The notes: generated from the letters alone by a model not told the origin. 37,348 bases of DNA from Candidatus Poseidoniaceae archaeon (GCA_024958795.1 JANXHP010000068.1:1-37348), one strand, 5' to 3'. Counted from the stretch's first letter, positions 19,777-29,878 are shown. Numbers and translations: made by a program.

Positions 19777-20166
19777 ATGGGAGATCATGAAGTAGTTGGA
19801 CTAGAAAAGTGGCTTAAAGATAAAACAGGAATGGATATCTATTTCTGGAATTTCATCGTTTTGATGTTTTTCACATTCTTTGAAATCGGAGCAGTATTCT
19901 TTGACAAAATACCAGGAACTGATATTGACATTTCATTGATGATGGTATGGGGTATTCTAATCGTGGTTGGAATTATCAAGGGCTACGGAATTGGTGCATA
20001 TTTTATGCATTTGAAAGGCGACCCTGCAATCTATTTTAGAACAGCAATGTTCCCTGTATTATTCGTATTACTGATGATATTCGGTATCGGTTTGTCAAAC
20101 CCAGATGGTGTTGATGGCCTTCCTTCATGGTGTACTCCTAACTGGGATTACGCTACTCGTCGCTGA
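19777..20166 (+). CDS. Cytochrome c oxidase subunit IV (prokaryotic type)
   Basis: Position after subunit III; 3 TM segments; FEIGAVFF...GIIKGYGIGAYFMHLKGDP. Confidence 0.8.
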   Translation: MGDHEVVGLEKWLKDKTGMDIYFWNFIVLMFFTFFEIGAVFFDKIPGTDIDISLMMVWGILIVVGIIKGYGIGAYFMHLKGDPAIYFRTAMFPVLFVLLMIFGIGLSNPDGVDGLPSWCTPNWDYATRR

Positions 20167-20210
20167 AGAAGTGATATTGAACAACTGTTATCAACGGGCG
20201 TCAAACCCCT

Positions 20211-21557
20211 TTGATTATGATGAGGAGAGTGTTTATTGCGATTGCTTTAGTCGTATGTTTACTGATTTCTTCAATACCTACCGCTTCGGCATACAAAGGA
20301 CATGTTTTAGGGCGAACTGCGGTAGATGATTTTACATTGATAGATCAGAATTCTGAAAATCGCTCACTTTATTCCATACAAGGTGACCTATTAGTTGTCT
20401 CATTTATTTTTACAAGATGTGATTCTGTTTGTCCTATAATTACTCAAAACCTAAATTCGGTTCAGCAAGGACTTTCAGCAAATATTGCTGATGATGTGGG
20501 CTTTGTTTCAATTACAGTAGACCCTGCTTATGATACACCTGAAAGGCTTCATGACTACTCATTACTGCATGGTATAGACTGGCCACTTCTAAGTGGAACT
20601 GAAGAGGAGTTGCAAGTAATATGGGACACTTTTGGAGTTGTGGTATCAAAAGAAGTAATCGATGCTCATGCATCTATGAATTCCAGTGAAGGAATAGAAA
20701 ATCAAGTTTCAATTCTTTATCCGAATAATACTACGATGTTACTAGATGGACATAATCAAATGTTACCTTCCGAAAATGCAACTGGTTGGAATTTAACTGA
20801 ATCAACATTGAATATGCACAATGTATCTCTAAATTATTCTGTACATGAAACATGGGGTCATTCCATCAACGGAATCAACGATGTCGATGCTCCTTCCGAT
20901 TATTCTTGGTGGTGGTCACTATACCAATGGAATGAAACTAATTCTACTTGGCAAGAAAGTCAAGTAGGAATTGATTCGTTAATGTTAGGCCAAGATGCTG
21001 CCCACATCGCTTGGGCTGCATCAAATTCTAATCTTTCTTACCTTCCAATTCCAGGCAGTAAAATGATCTGTCATGATGTGGGAAATAACATGACTACAAA
21101 TCATACCCAGCAAGTTAACTGTGAAAATGCTGGCATGGTGTGGATGAATCAAATTAATCAACATAATTCCAATGAAAGTGAAATTGCTGTATGTGATGGT
21201 AATGGTTGGGAGATGGGCGAGGGTACTGGCAAGCATTGTATGTGTGATGATGGATACCAATGGGCAGAAGGTGACAAATTGTCATGTGTTGGTACAACTC
21301 CAGCTGACCAATTTGAAGTTGGCCATTCGACAATAACCTACATCTTAGACAATGAGCGGAAACCACGTATTGCATGGACTGGAGATGATTGGCATGTTGC
21401 AGATTTCATCTCAGATGTTGAAGAATTATACGCTTCAGAAAATGATTTACCAGCAAGTCCAGGCCTACCTGGATTTAGTTTTACCATGGCAGCCTCAGCA
21501 CTTGGCTTAACAGCAATTGCCATAAATGTCCGTTGCTCCGATGAGGATGAAGAGTGA
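20211..21557 (+). CDS. SCO1/SenC-like copper chaperone with large insert and C-terminal TM tail
   Basis: FTLIDQNSENRSLYSIQGDLLVVSFIFTRCDSVCPIITQNL; HSTITYILDNERKPRIAW; Cys-rich EGF-like insert; tail LPGFSFTMAASALGLTAIAINVR. Confidence 0.88.
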   Translation: MIMMRRVFIAIALVVCLLISSIPTASAYKGHVLGRTAVDDFTLIDQNSENRSLYSIQGDLLVVSFIFTRCDSVCPIITQNLNSVQQGLSANIADDVGFVSITVDPAYDTPERLHDYSLLHGIDWPLLSGTEEELQVIWDTFGVVVSKEVIDAHASMNSSEGIENQVSILYPNNTTMLLDGHNQMLPSENATGWNLTESTLNMHNVSLNYSVHETWGHSINGINDVDAPSDYSWWWSLYQWNETNSTWQESQVGIDSLMLGQDAAHIAWAASNSNLSYLPIPGSKMICHDVGNNMTTNHTQQVNCENAGMVWMNQINQHNSNESEIAVCDGNGWEMGEGTGKHCMCDDGYQWAEGDKLSCVGTTPADQFEVGHSTITYILDNERKPRIAWTGDDWHVADFISDVEELYASENDLPASPGLPGFSFTMAASALGLTAIAINVRCSDEDEE

Positions 21558-21629
21558 CCAATCTGACCTTCGCCGGCCAACATTTTGCGCCGAAAAGGGG
21601 ATGAAAGGGAGGCTCTTCGCACAACCACT

Positions 21630-21713
21630 GCAGACGTCGCATAGCCTGGTATCGCGCCGGATTTGAAATCCGGTGCCCTTTGTGGCACGGGAGTTCGAAT
21701 CTCTCCGTCTGCG
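21630..21713 (+). tRNA. tRNA-Ser(UGA)
   Basis: Acceptor GCAGACG/CGTCTGC, anticodon arm CCGGA-TTTGAAA-TCCGG (anticodon TGA), long variable arm, T-arm GGGAG-TTCGAAT-CTCTC; followed by a T-run. Confidence 0.93.
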
Positions 21714-21796
21714 CCTCTTTTTCACCATTTAGATGTCGTCATTTTGCAGCATATTGGAAGGAAGGGTTCTCAAACTGAAGCCACTCTGCAAGCAAT

Positions 21797-23311
21797 ATGC
21801 GCAGAGGTCTTGTTGCCCTATCTCTTTTCGCCCTCATGGTCTTGGCTGGCTGTTTGTCTCCAACCACTGCTGAATGGGGAGTGGGTGATGGTGAAGTGAA
21901 AGTTGAATTCACAACTGACTCTGCATCTGCTACAAGTTCCCTAGGCGATGAAAAAGAAACCTTTGATGAATTATCACCAGTTGGTTGTAATGCTGAAACT
22001 GACGCAAAAACTCTTGATAATGGAGGACTGCCAATAACATTTACTGGATATATGGCTGCAAGTCATTTTTATACATCTCATAATGAATTATATGGCGCTT
22101 CCGACCTTGACCTTGCGGTTACTGCTTCTGTTGCAATTAAGTCAATGACTATGAATGAGGCTGCAGTTGTTGATGGTGAGCAAATACCAAGAGTGCAAGT
22201 TAAAAATTGGATTTTGCCATTATACCCTAATACTGGTGCTGGAAATGTTGATCTCGATGAAATTGATATGGATTCTGATTCAAGATGGTTTGTGTTGGGA
22301 TTAATACCAACCTCTGAAAACATCCTCAAAGGAATGGAAGCACTTGGTGAATGGCATCAACCTGTGCAAATAGAAGGTTATCTTTTGGACACAAACAATA
22401 CAATGTCTGCTGGGTATTTCTCCTCTTGGCATGAAATAAATGATAACTGTGAAATGAAAATTGGACAACAAAATATTGAATCAGTCTATTTGATGGTTAC
22501 TTCAATCAAATTACAGGATGCGGTTGTTACTTCAAGTGGAGATTCTTCAGATGAATGGGTATTAGGCGATGTGCCATATCTTGGCCGTGGAGGTTTCATC
22601 ACATTCTTCCTAATCTTTGGAATTGGTGGTGCTGTTGTAATGTTCATGTTCTCCAAGATTGCTGTATCAAAAAGTGCTGCACATTCAATGGAAATTTTAG
22701 TAGGAAAGAAAGCGATGGCTGCAGTTTCTAAAGTTAAAAGCGACATTAAGAGAGCAAAATCAGAAGGTATGACTACTTCAAGGCAACGAAATGCTGAAGC
22801 GCGTAAAGATGCTTCTACAGAGGCTAAAAAAGAAGGAAAGAAACCTGCGAAGAAGGGAACTAAAGATTCAGTTGACCTAGTTGGATTCGATTTAGATAGC
22901 GCTTTACAATCTGGTTCCAGCGAGTCGACAACTGCCGAATTTGGTTCTAAAGGCTCCAGTGTGGTGGCAACTTCTGAAGCACAAAGTATTGCGTCTCAAA
23001 GTTCTTCAAGTTCAAGGAAAGCATCACCACAAAAAAGCACTACTTCCGCTTCTTCAGCAAATGTTGCTGCACCGACTACAACTCGGTCGTCAGTCGTCTC
23101 CAATACCGAACCAGCACCGAGTAAGCGCTCACACTTTTCATCAGCTGTTTCTGGAAGTTCTACACATCGTGAAGAACCTAAAAAGAAAGTTGTCAAGAAA
23201 CGTGCAGCAAAGAAAGCCCAACAACCTATAGAAAAACCATGGGGAGAAAAAGAAGAAGAAATTAGCACTAATTTTGAAGAAGAGGAAGAGTTCTCTGACT
23301 TCTCCTTTTGA
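21797..23311 (+). CDS. Putative membrane lipoprotein with TM and long basic/Ser-rich then acidic cytoplasmic tail
   Basis: LVALSLFALMVLAGC lipobox; TM GGFITFFLIFGIGGAVVMFMF; KKEGKKPAKKG / KKKVVKKRAAKKAQQ tail ending EEEEEFSDFSF. Confidence 0.75.
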   Translation: MRRGLVALSLFALMVLAGCLSPTTAEWGVGDGEVKVEFTTDSASATSSLGDEKETFDELSPVGCNAETDAKTLDNGGLPITFTGYMAASHFYTSHNELYGASDLDLAVTASVAIKSMTMNEAAVVDGEQIPRVQVKNWILPLYPNTGAGNVDLDEIDMDSDSRWFVLGLIPTSENILKGMEALGEWHQPVQIEGYLLDTNNTMSAGYFSSWHEINDNCEMKIGQQNIESVYLMVTSIKLQDAVVTSSGDSSDEWVLGDVPYLGRGGFITFFLIFGIGGAVVMFMFSKIAVSKSAAHSMEILVGKKAMAAVSKVKSDIKRAKSEGMTTSRQRNAEARKDASTEAKKEGKKPAKKGTKDSVDLVGFDLDSALQSGSSESTTAEFGSKGSSVVATSEAQSIASQSSSSSRKASPQKSTTSASSANVAAPTTTRSSVVSNTEPAPSKRSHFSSAVSGSSTHREEPKKKVVKKRAAKKAQQPIEKPWGEKEEEISTNFEEEEEFSDFSF

Positions 23312-24373
23312 TTAGGACTGTTGCCAATCTACTTGATTTGCGCCTCTAACGGTTATTTGATCCAAATGCCATTCTAGTTTTGCAGGCAATTGAATCACTG
23401 GTTCACCATCAATATTGAGATAACTGATTATTTTTGATGAAGTATCAATAGGTTTTCCATCTGGTGAAACACATCTGAGATTCAATTTATTAGCAGGCTT
23501 TTGAGTAATACCCCATTTTCCAATATGCTTTCCTTTTTTGATTGGACCCATAAGAGATAACATGGCCAATCTACTCAATCGTGGTGCAAATATTAGCAAA
23601 CCATTTTCCTTAACTGGATTCATTCCAGGATTTATTTGATAACCACCTCCAAAGGTTTCTGCTGCTGTTACTGATAACAAAGTAAAGTCTCTAATCTCGG
23701 GTTCTCCGTCATCAACTGTAACTTCGACTTTTCTTCTCTTCCATAATGGAATTGTTGTTACACCAAGATATGTATATTTCTTTGAACCCTTTATCCATTT
23801 TGCTCTCCTCAACTTTGCTCTGCCAATATCAGAAGTGATACCACAATCTGCTTCTAAGAACGCCCACCTAACGACATTGCCATCACGCGTAGGCATTCCA
23901 TCCCATACATTAGATTCTGGAGCAGGATAGTCTCCTTCCTTTTGACAAGGGATTCCTTCTATCCTCCATGCTCCACAACGTCTATCTGTTCCATTTGTTA
24001 GAATTTCAATAGCCTTGTCTAAATCAAATCGTGGAATATTATGTGCAATACAATAATCATTTCCTGAACCATATGGTAACTGTCCTAAGACGATATCTGA
24101 GCCTCTTAGAGCACCAGCTATTTCATGAACAATACCATCACCTCCTACCGCTACAATAAGTGGGGGTTTACTTTCGCTCTCCCCACCTTGTTGTGAAGAT
24201 TCCCAGCGCTGTCTAATCTCATATGCAATTTGTCCACCATGTCCAACATTTTCAGTAATGTATGCCTGAACTTCATTTCCTGCAGCACTGATTTTTGATT
24301 GTATTTTTGGCCACATTTTTCCACAACGAAAATCCCTACTGGCCGGATTGACAATACAATGTACTAATCCCAT
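23312..24373 (-). CDS. Diacylglycerol kinase-family (YegS-like) lipid kinase
   Basis: HCIVNPASR, VAVGGDGIVHEIAGALRGSDIVLGQLPYGSGNDYC; likely start ATG 24371-24373 within the listed ORF. Confidence 0.88.
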   Translation of the reverse strand: MGLVHCIVNPASRDFRCGKMWPKIQSKISAAGNEVQAYITENVGHGGQIAYEIRQRWESSQQGGESESKPPLIVAVGGDGIVHEIAGALRGSDIVLGQLPYGSGNDYCIAHNIPRFDLDKAIEILTNGTDRRCGAWRIEGIPCQKEGDYPAPESNVWDGMPTRDGNVVRWAFLEADCGITSDIGRAKLRRAKWIKGSKKYTYLGVTTIPLWKRRKVEVTVDDGEPEIRDFTLLSVTAAETFGGGYQINPGMNPVKENGLLIFAPRLSRLAMLSLMGPIKKGKHIGKWGITQKPANKLNLRCVSPDGKPIDTSSKIISYLNIDGEPVIQLPAKLEWHLDQITVRGANQVDWQQS

Positions 24374-24454
24374 AGTTAAGGCACGACTTAACACATGGAT
24401 GAACCCTTTCCCGTTTTCAACCATATTAGGCAATGACTCTTCATATGATAGAGG

Positions 24455-25489
24455 TTGGCAGACAATAGGGGCGCAATGATGTGGAGTGATGATGATATCA
24501 AATTCATGTCTGCTGCATTAGACGTAGCAATTCGCGGAAAAGGTAGAGTTTCTCCCAACCCACTAGTCGGATGTGTATTGGTCAAGGATGGTCAAATTAT
24601 TGCTGAAGGTTGGCATGACCACCTTGGCGGATTACACGCTGAACAAATGGCAATCCACGATGCTGAGACAAAGGGTGAATCACCTAATGGTGCAACTGCT
24701 TATGTTACCTTAGAGCCTTGTAACCACTTTGGCAGAACGCCTCCCTGTACTGAAGCGTTAATGTGGGCAGGAGTGAAATCGGTAATCGTGGCTCATGCTG
24801 ACCCAAATCCAACTGTTAGAGGTCAAGGAATTACTGTTCTTCAACAGGCAGGAATTACTGTAAAATCTGGGCTTCTCAAAGGTCAAGCGGCTGACCAGAT
24901 GAGGGCTTTCCTACACTGGTGCAAATATCGTAAACCAATCGTAACCGTCAAAATGGCTGTTGATTGTAATGGTAGTGTTGATGATAGAAGTAAAAATGCT
25001 GGACGTTTTACCTCTGAGAAATGTTTAGATTTGGTTCACCAAATGAGAGCGGAAAGCGATGCAATTTTGGTCGGAGTTGAGACTATTGTACGAGATGACC
25101 CCTCACTTTTAGTGTCAAGAGTTGAAGCTTCTAAACAACCTTTACGAATCGTAATAGATCCTAATGCTAGAATACCTACTCAAAGTCAAGTTCTAAACGA
25201 TGGAACAGAAACTCTTGTTTTACAGGATGATTTCAGAGATTTAGTCAACATATTGAACCGTTTAGGAGATATGGAAATTCAAACAGTGATGGTTGAAGGA
25301 GGACCGAAAACCGTCAAACATTTTCTCAATGAAAAATTAGTTGATGAGTTTTACCTGATTCAATCTACTGTTGAACATCAGACGCCATATGATAGCGGAA
25401 TTAATTCTCAAATCCTTAGCGATGCAGGGTTAATTCGTGCCGATGACCAAACATGGGGCGATGAAACCGTTCAATATTGGAATCGTTGA
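24455..25489 (+). CDS. ribD: Bifunctional riboflavin biosynthesis protein RibD (deaminase + reductase)
   Basis: GRVSPNPLVGCVLVKDG, HAEQMAI, TLEPCNHFGRTPPCTEAL, KMAVDCNGSVDDRS, VMVEGGPKTVKHFL; start may be 24476 or 24479. Confidence 0.93.
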   Translation: MADNRGAMMWSDDDIKFMSAALDVAIRGKGRVSPNPLVGCVLVKDGQIIAEGWHDHLGGLHAEQMAIHDAETKGESPNGATAYVTLEPCNHFGRTPPCTEALMWAGVKSVIVAHADPNPTVRGQGITVLQQAGITVKSGLLKGQAADQMRAFLHWCKYRKPIVTVKMAVDCNGSVDDRSKNAGRFTSEKCLDLVHQMRAESDAILVGVETIVRDDPSLLVSRVEASKQPLRIVIDPNARIPTQSQVLNDGTETLVLQDDFRDLVNILNRLGDMEIQTVMVEGGPKTVKHFLNEKLVDEFYLIQSTVEHQTPYDSGINSQILSDAGLIRADDQTWGDETVQYWNR

Positions 25490-25544
25490 ATTACTTTTTA
25501 TTGTTTGACGAACGGTTCAATTAGGCTTTGCTCATCGCATAACC

Positions 25545-28500
25545 ATGTCAGCGAAGAGAATTCTGGTAATTTCTATTCTGGCATTATTTTGTTTTTCACC
25601 GATGCAGGGTCCATTAACTTCTCATCTGCAGCCAGATGAGGGGGTTTTTGAAACAGGTCCTATTTCTTTTGAGATATTGATGATGGGTAATAGTTACACA
25701 TCGGCTAATTCGCTTGACGCCCTTGTTGACGGAGTGATGAATGATGCATCAAAACCAGCCAATGTCACAAGTTTAACCGGAGGTGGAATGCGTCTTTCTC
25801 AGCATTCTAACAATGTAGGAACATCAAGTCATCAATGGAACACTACACTCAATAATGGCGCATGGGATTGGGTAATTCTTCAAGATCAAAGTCAGATACC
25901 TGGTTTTACTCGCAGCCAACAAGAATGGATTGATAGCAAGAATGGAGCAGTACAACTTGCACAAACTATCGATGATAATGGTGCTGATTCCGTTCTAATG
26001 ATGACTTGGGGTCGTCGTGATGGTGATAGCATGAACACTCAAAGATTCCCTGATTTCTCAACAATGCAAGATGAACTTGAGGCAGGATATTTGGATTACC
26101 GCGATAATATGTCCTCGCATGGAGATGTATGGATTGCTCCTGTTGGACTTGCATTTGAGCACATCCATGACCAAATAGTTGCAGATGGTGGAACTCCAAC
26201 TAATTCTGGAAATTTATTCTATGACCTTTACAGCAGTGATGGTAGTCATCCTTCGCTTTCTGGCTCTTATCTAGCAGCAGTGGTAATCTATGCAACAATT
26301 ACTGGTGATAATCCAGTGGGACTTTCCCACTCAACCAGTCTTTCTAATTCAATAGTTCTTGAACTACAGCAAGCAGCTTCTGCAACAGTATTCAATGAGA
26401 CCTCACACCTTGATTACCCTTGGCAATTACAAAATCAACTACCTCCGATCAATCTCTCTGCAATACCTGATGGCACTATGGCATTCGATTGGATACAACA
26501 ATCGGGTACTGATGATTCCGATTTTATTATCAATGATGTTGTATTATCACCTACAGGAGATATCTTCGCACTTGGTACTGCTTCAGGTGATGAAAATACC
26601 GACCACACAATTGGTGGATGTAATTTACCAGAGTTTTTGTTCCTCTTTGTAGTGAAATTTAATTCAAACGGAGTTTGTGATTGGACAGCAAATATTACCG
26701 GTGATGATGCAGAATACAATACCGGCTGGAGTGGGGGTGACATCTCTCTTGATGGCCAAGGTAATGTGTACATTACAGGTATTATAGCGAGTCCAAAAAC
26801 TGGCCAAGGAACTGGGTATTATTTCGAATCATCAAGTAAGGCAGGAAAAATAGAAATGAGCAATTGTAATGGTGATTGCACAATCGGTTTTGTTGCCAAA
26901 CTCGACCCCACAAGTGGATGGGATTGGATTAAGGAAGGAGGCGTATCTAATTATGGCCATGGTTTCCATTCTATTGACACATTCCAAAATGGTTCAAGCA
27001 TTATCACGGGAGAATATGGTAACGACATCCTACTCACTAATGAAATAGGAATTGGAATGGGGGTTACGTTTTCAGATAGCCGTTCGGGCACTGTTTCCAA
27101 AAATATTGTTGTCGCAATGATCGACACAAATGGTGGATGGCAATGGGCCTCATTCCTTGGTTCAAGCAGTAATGATGCTGCATATGATGTAGATATTTAT
27201 GACAATAATAATGCGTATATTTCTGGTACTGTTACCTCTCAGAGCTCCCCCGTCATGTTTGGTAACCATTCGGTTGAATCAAGTCAAGGAATTCGAATGG
27301 CATTTGTGTCAAAGATTAATCAAAATGGAGAATGGCAATGGGTAAAAACTTGGGATTCTGCTACTTCAACATCGCATGGATTAGCAGTTGCTTCTGATTC
27401 GATTGGAAATGTTTTCTTTGCAGGTACCACTTATGGTACAAATAAGGTAAATGGCACTGCATATTCTTCTGGTGGAAACCAAAATTCATTTATTGCAAAA
27501 CTCGATAGTAATGGTACATGGCTTTGGATTGAAGAAGTAGAATGCTCATGTGCGAATAGTATTGAATCTATTGCAATTGATGTACACGACAATGCCATTG
27601 TTGCTGGCACTCATTCTGCACAAATTCAAATTGATTCAATTCAAGTTGCAAATGCTGCAGGTGGTGCAGACATATATTTGGCTAAAATCAACTCTACTGG
27701 CTCATGGCAATATGCACTAAGTGCAGGTAGTTCAGCATCTGGTGATTCTGCGGGAGGCGTGTTTAGCGACCGTGCAGGAAATGGATATCTTTCTGGAACA
27801 TTAGATAGCGGTTCTGTAAGGTTTGGCACAATCAATAAACAAAATAGTAATGGTGATAATTGGTTTATCGCCAAATTAACAAGCGATTATGATGGAGACG
27901 GTGAACCAGATACCAAGGATGATGATGATGATGGCGACTATATCATTGACATCTATGATAAGTGTCAATATTCTGCAAATGGTTTCGAATCAATAGCAGC
28001 ATTTGACCATGATTCTGACGGTTGCAGAGACTCTGATGAAGATGATGATGACGATGATGACGGGCTCAATGATTCAATTGATGATTGTCCTAAGGGCATG
28101 ACTGGATGGAGTTCCTCTAACTTGACCGACCTTGACTCAGATGGATGTATGGATGCACTTGAGGATTATGATGACGATGCTGATGGCTATGAAGATTATG
28201 AAGATTATTGCCAAAGAATCCCTGGAAATTCCACTATGGAATACGAAAAAGGTTGTCCCGATTCCGATGGTGATGGCCGTCCAGACATCCTAGATCCTTT
28301 TCCAGATGACTCATCGGAATGGTCAGACAAAGATGGTGATGGAGTTGGCGATAACTCGGATGCATTCCCATTGGATACAACACAGCAATCTGATGCAGAT
28401 GGTGATGGCTATGGCGATGAAGAATATGGAAACGGTGGAGATTCTTGTCCAATGACATTTGGTAACTCTACAATTGACAGAAAAGGCTGTATAGATAGTG

Positions 28501-29849
28501 ATGGGGATGGCTGGAGTGATTTTGGAGATGATTTCCCTAACGACCCTGCTATTCACTTAGATACTGATGGAGATACAATTCCAGATTATTTGGACGACTT
28601 CCCATTTGACCCTACTCAATGGAGTGATTCTGATGGCGATGGTTATGGTGACAATGCCAACGGTAACCTCGGCGATGTATTCCCTAACGACCCTAGTCGC
28701 CACTTTGATTCAGACCGTGATGGAGTAGATGATTTAACCGATGACTTCCCATTTGACCCGACTCAATGGGTTGACAATGATGGTGACGGAATGGGTGATA
28801 ATCCGATGGGTATTGGTGCTGATCATTTCCCTAATGACCCGACACAGTGGGGAGATATTGATGGAGATGGATATGGTGATAACCAATCTGGAAACAATCC
28901 TGATGCTTTCCCAATTGATGCTACACAGTGGTCTGATTTTGATGGCGATGGTTATGGAGATAATCCAGTAGGAAGATTGTATGACTTGTTCCCTAGTGAT
29001 GGCACACAGTGGGAAGATGCTGATGGTGATGGATTAGGTGACAATTTAACTGGAGATAATGCAGACCCATATCTCAATGATTTTGATAATGATGGATATC
29101 CAGATAATATTGACATCTTACCTAAATTATATTCTCCTGGTGACCATGATAATGATGGATGCTTTGACGATGTTGATGTATTCCCTACAAATGCCAATGA
29201 ATGTTTTGATTTTGATGGAGATGGAGATGGAGATAATGCTGATTCTGATGATGATAATGATGGATGGGCTGATACTGATGAAAGAAGATTAGGTACTAAT
29301 CCTTTTGATGCAAATGAAGTACCGGTTGATAGTTTTGAAATTGTAATTCCTGGAACTGCAATCGGTTTGGGTGCATGGGATTTGATTGGAATGTTTGGAG
29401 GTATTCCATTATTCAGTTGGATTGGTTATGGGTTTGCTACAAGGAATGGACGTTGTGAACGTTATGTTCAAGAATTGAATGCAGCGACAACTCGTAAGGA
29501 ATTAGAAGATATTGCAATACGTTCAGAATATTCATTGATGCTGAGAATGCTTGGACCACATCAAGGAATAAAATTAGAACGCTTACGCGCAGAATTAGAT
29601 GATGAACTTGAAAGAGAAGAATACTCAGTTGTTCAAGGATTTGACCAAACAAATCTAGTTGAAGTAAATGAGGAATTGAATGCAGATAGCGACGCAAAGA
29701 TACTTCCAGAACTTAATGCAGGAAATGTTCCTGACTCTTCACTTGTAGCTGAGAAGGTTGATGACAATGGATTTGAATGGATTGAATTTGAAGGTGAAAA
29801 CTGGTACAGAATAATAGATTCAAACGATGAATGGATTATTTTTGAATAA
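25545..29849 (+). CDS. Giant surface protein: SGNH/DUF4886-like domain, beta-propeller-like repeats, TSP type-3 calcium repeats, TM, cytoplasmic tail
   Basis: ILMMGNSYTSANSL ... SDGSHPSLSGSYLAA; repeated NGxWxW/GNVYITG units; many DxDGDGxGD; TM near AIGLGAWDLIGMFGGIPLFSWIGYGFA. Confidence 0.88.
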   Translation: MSAKRILVISILALFCFSPMQGPLTSHLQPDEGVFETGPISFEILMMGNSYTSANSLDALVDGVMNDASKPANVTSLTGGGMRLSQHSNNVGTSSHQWNTTLNNGAWDWVILQDQSQIPGFTRSQQEWIDSKNGAVQLAQTIDDNGADSVLMMTWGRRDGDSMNTQRFPDFSTMQDELEAGYLDYRDNMSSHGDVWIAPVGLAFEHIHDQIVADGGTPTNSGNLFYDLYSSDGSHPSLSGSYLAAVVIYATITGDNPVGLSHSTSLSNSIVLELQQAASATVFNETSHLDYPWQLQNQLPPINLSAIPDGTMAFDWIQQSGTDDSDFIINDVVLSPTGDIFALGTASGDENTDHTIGGCNLPEFLFLFVVKFNSNGVCDWTANITGDDAEYNTGWSGGDISLDGQGNVYITGIIASPKTGQGTGYYFESSSKAGKIEMSNCNGDCTIGFVAKLDPTSGWDWIKEGGVSNYGHGFHSIDTFQNGSSIITGEYGNDILLTNEIGIGMGVTFSDSRSGTVSKNIVVAMIDTNGGWQWASFLGSSSNDAAYDVDIYDNNNAYISGTVTSQSSPVMFGNHSVESSQGIRMAFVSKINQNGEWQWVKTWDSATSTSHGLAVASDSIGNVFFAGTTYGTNKVNGTAYSSGGNQNSFIAKLDSNGTWLWIEEVECSCANSIESIAIDVHDNAIVAGTHSAQIQIDSIQVANAAGGADIYLAKINSTGSWQYALSAGSSASGDSAGGVFSDRAGNGYLSGTLDSGSVRFGTINKQNSNGDNWFIAKLTSDYDGDGEPDTKDDDDDGDYIIDIYDKCQYSANGFESIAAFDHDSDGCRDSDEDDDDDDDGLNDSIDDCPKGMTGWSSSNLTDLDSDGCMDALEDYDDDADGYEDYEDYCQRIPGNSTMEYEKGCPDSDGDGRPDILDPFPDDSSEWSDKDGDGVGDNSDAFPLDTTQQSDADGDGYGDEEYGNGGDSCPMTFGNSTIDRKGCIDSDGDGWSDFGDDFPNDPAIHLDTDGDTIPDYLDDFPFDPTQWSDSDGDGYGDNANGNLGDVFPNDPSRHFDSDRDGVDDLTDDFPFDPTQWVDNDGDGMGDNPMGIGADHFPNDPTQWGDIDGDGYGDNQSGNNPDAFPIDATQWSDFDGDGYGDNPVGRLYDLFPSDGTQWEDADGDGLGDNLTGDNADPYLNDFDNDGYPDNIDILPKLYSPGDHDNDGCFDDVDVFPTNANECFDFDGDGDGDNADSDDDNDGWADTDERRLGTNPFDANEVPVDSFEIVIPGTAIGLGAWDLIGMFGGIPLFSWIGYGFATRNGRCERYVQELNAATTRKELEDIAIRSEYSLMLRMLGPHQGIKLERLRAELDDELEREEYSVVQGFDQTNLVEVNEELNADSDAKILPELNAGNVPDSSLVAEKVDDNGFEWIEFEGENWYRIIDSNDEWIIFE
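27889..29270 (+). repeat. Thrombospondin type-3-like repeat array (coding)
   Basis: Recurring gatggNgatggNtatggNgat encoding FPxDxTQWxDxDGDGYGDNxxG modules. Confidence 0.85.
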
Positions 29850-29878
29850 TAATTTGATTTATAATAATTCATTGAGTA

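Noticed and set aside
21338-21728. - strand ORFs over the tRNA-Ser locus
   Set aside because: Overlap the tRNA gene and antisense of the SCO-like gene; no recognisable domain.
22941-23231. 96-aa + ORF rich in Leu/His/Gln
   Set aside because: Out-of-frame reading of the Ser-rich tail of the lipoprotein gene.
27889-29270. Possible CRISPR-like or satellite repeat array
   Set aside because: Repeats are in-frame, degenerate and encode TSP3 calcium-binding modules; no fixed repeat/spacer pattern.
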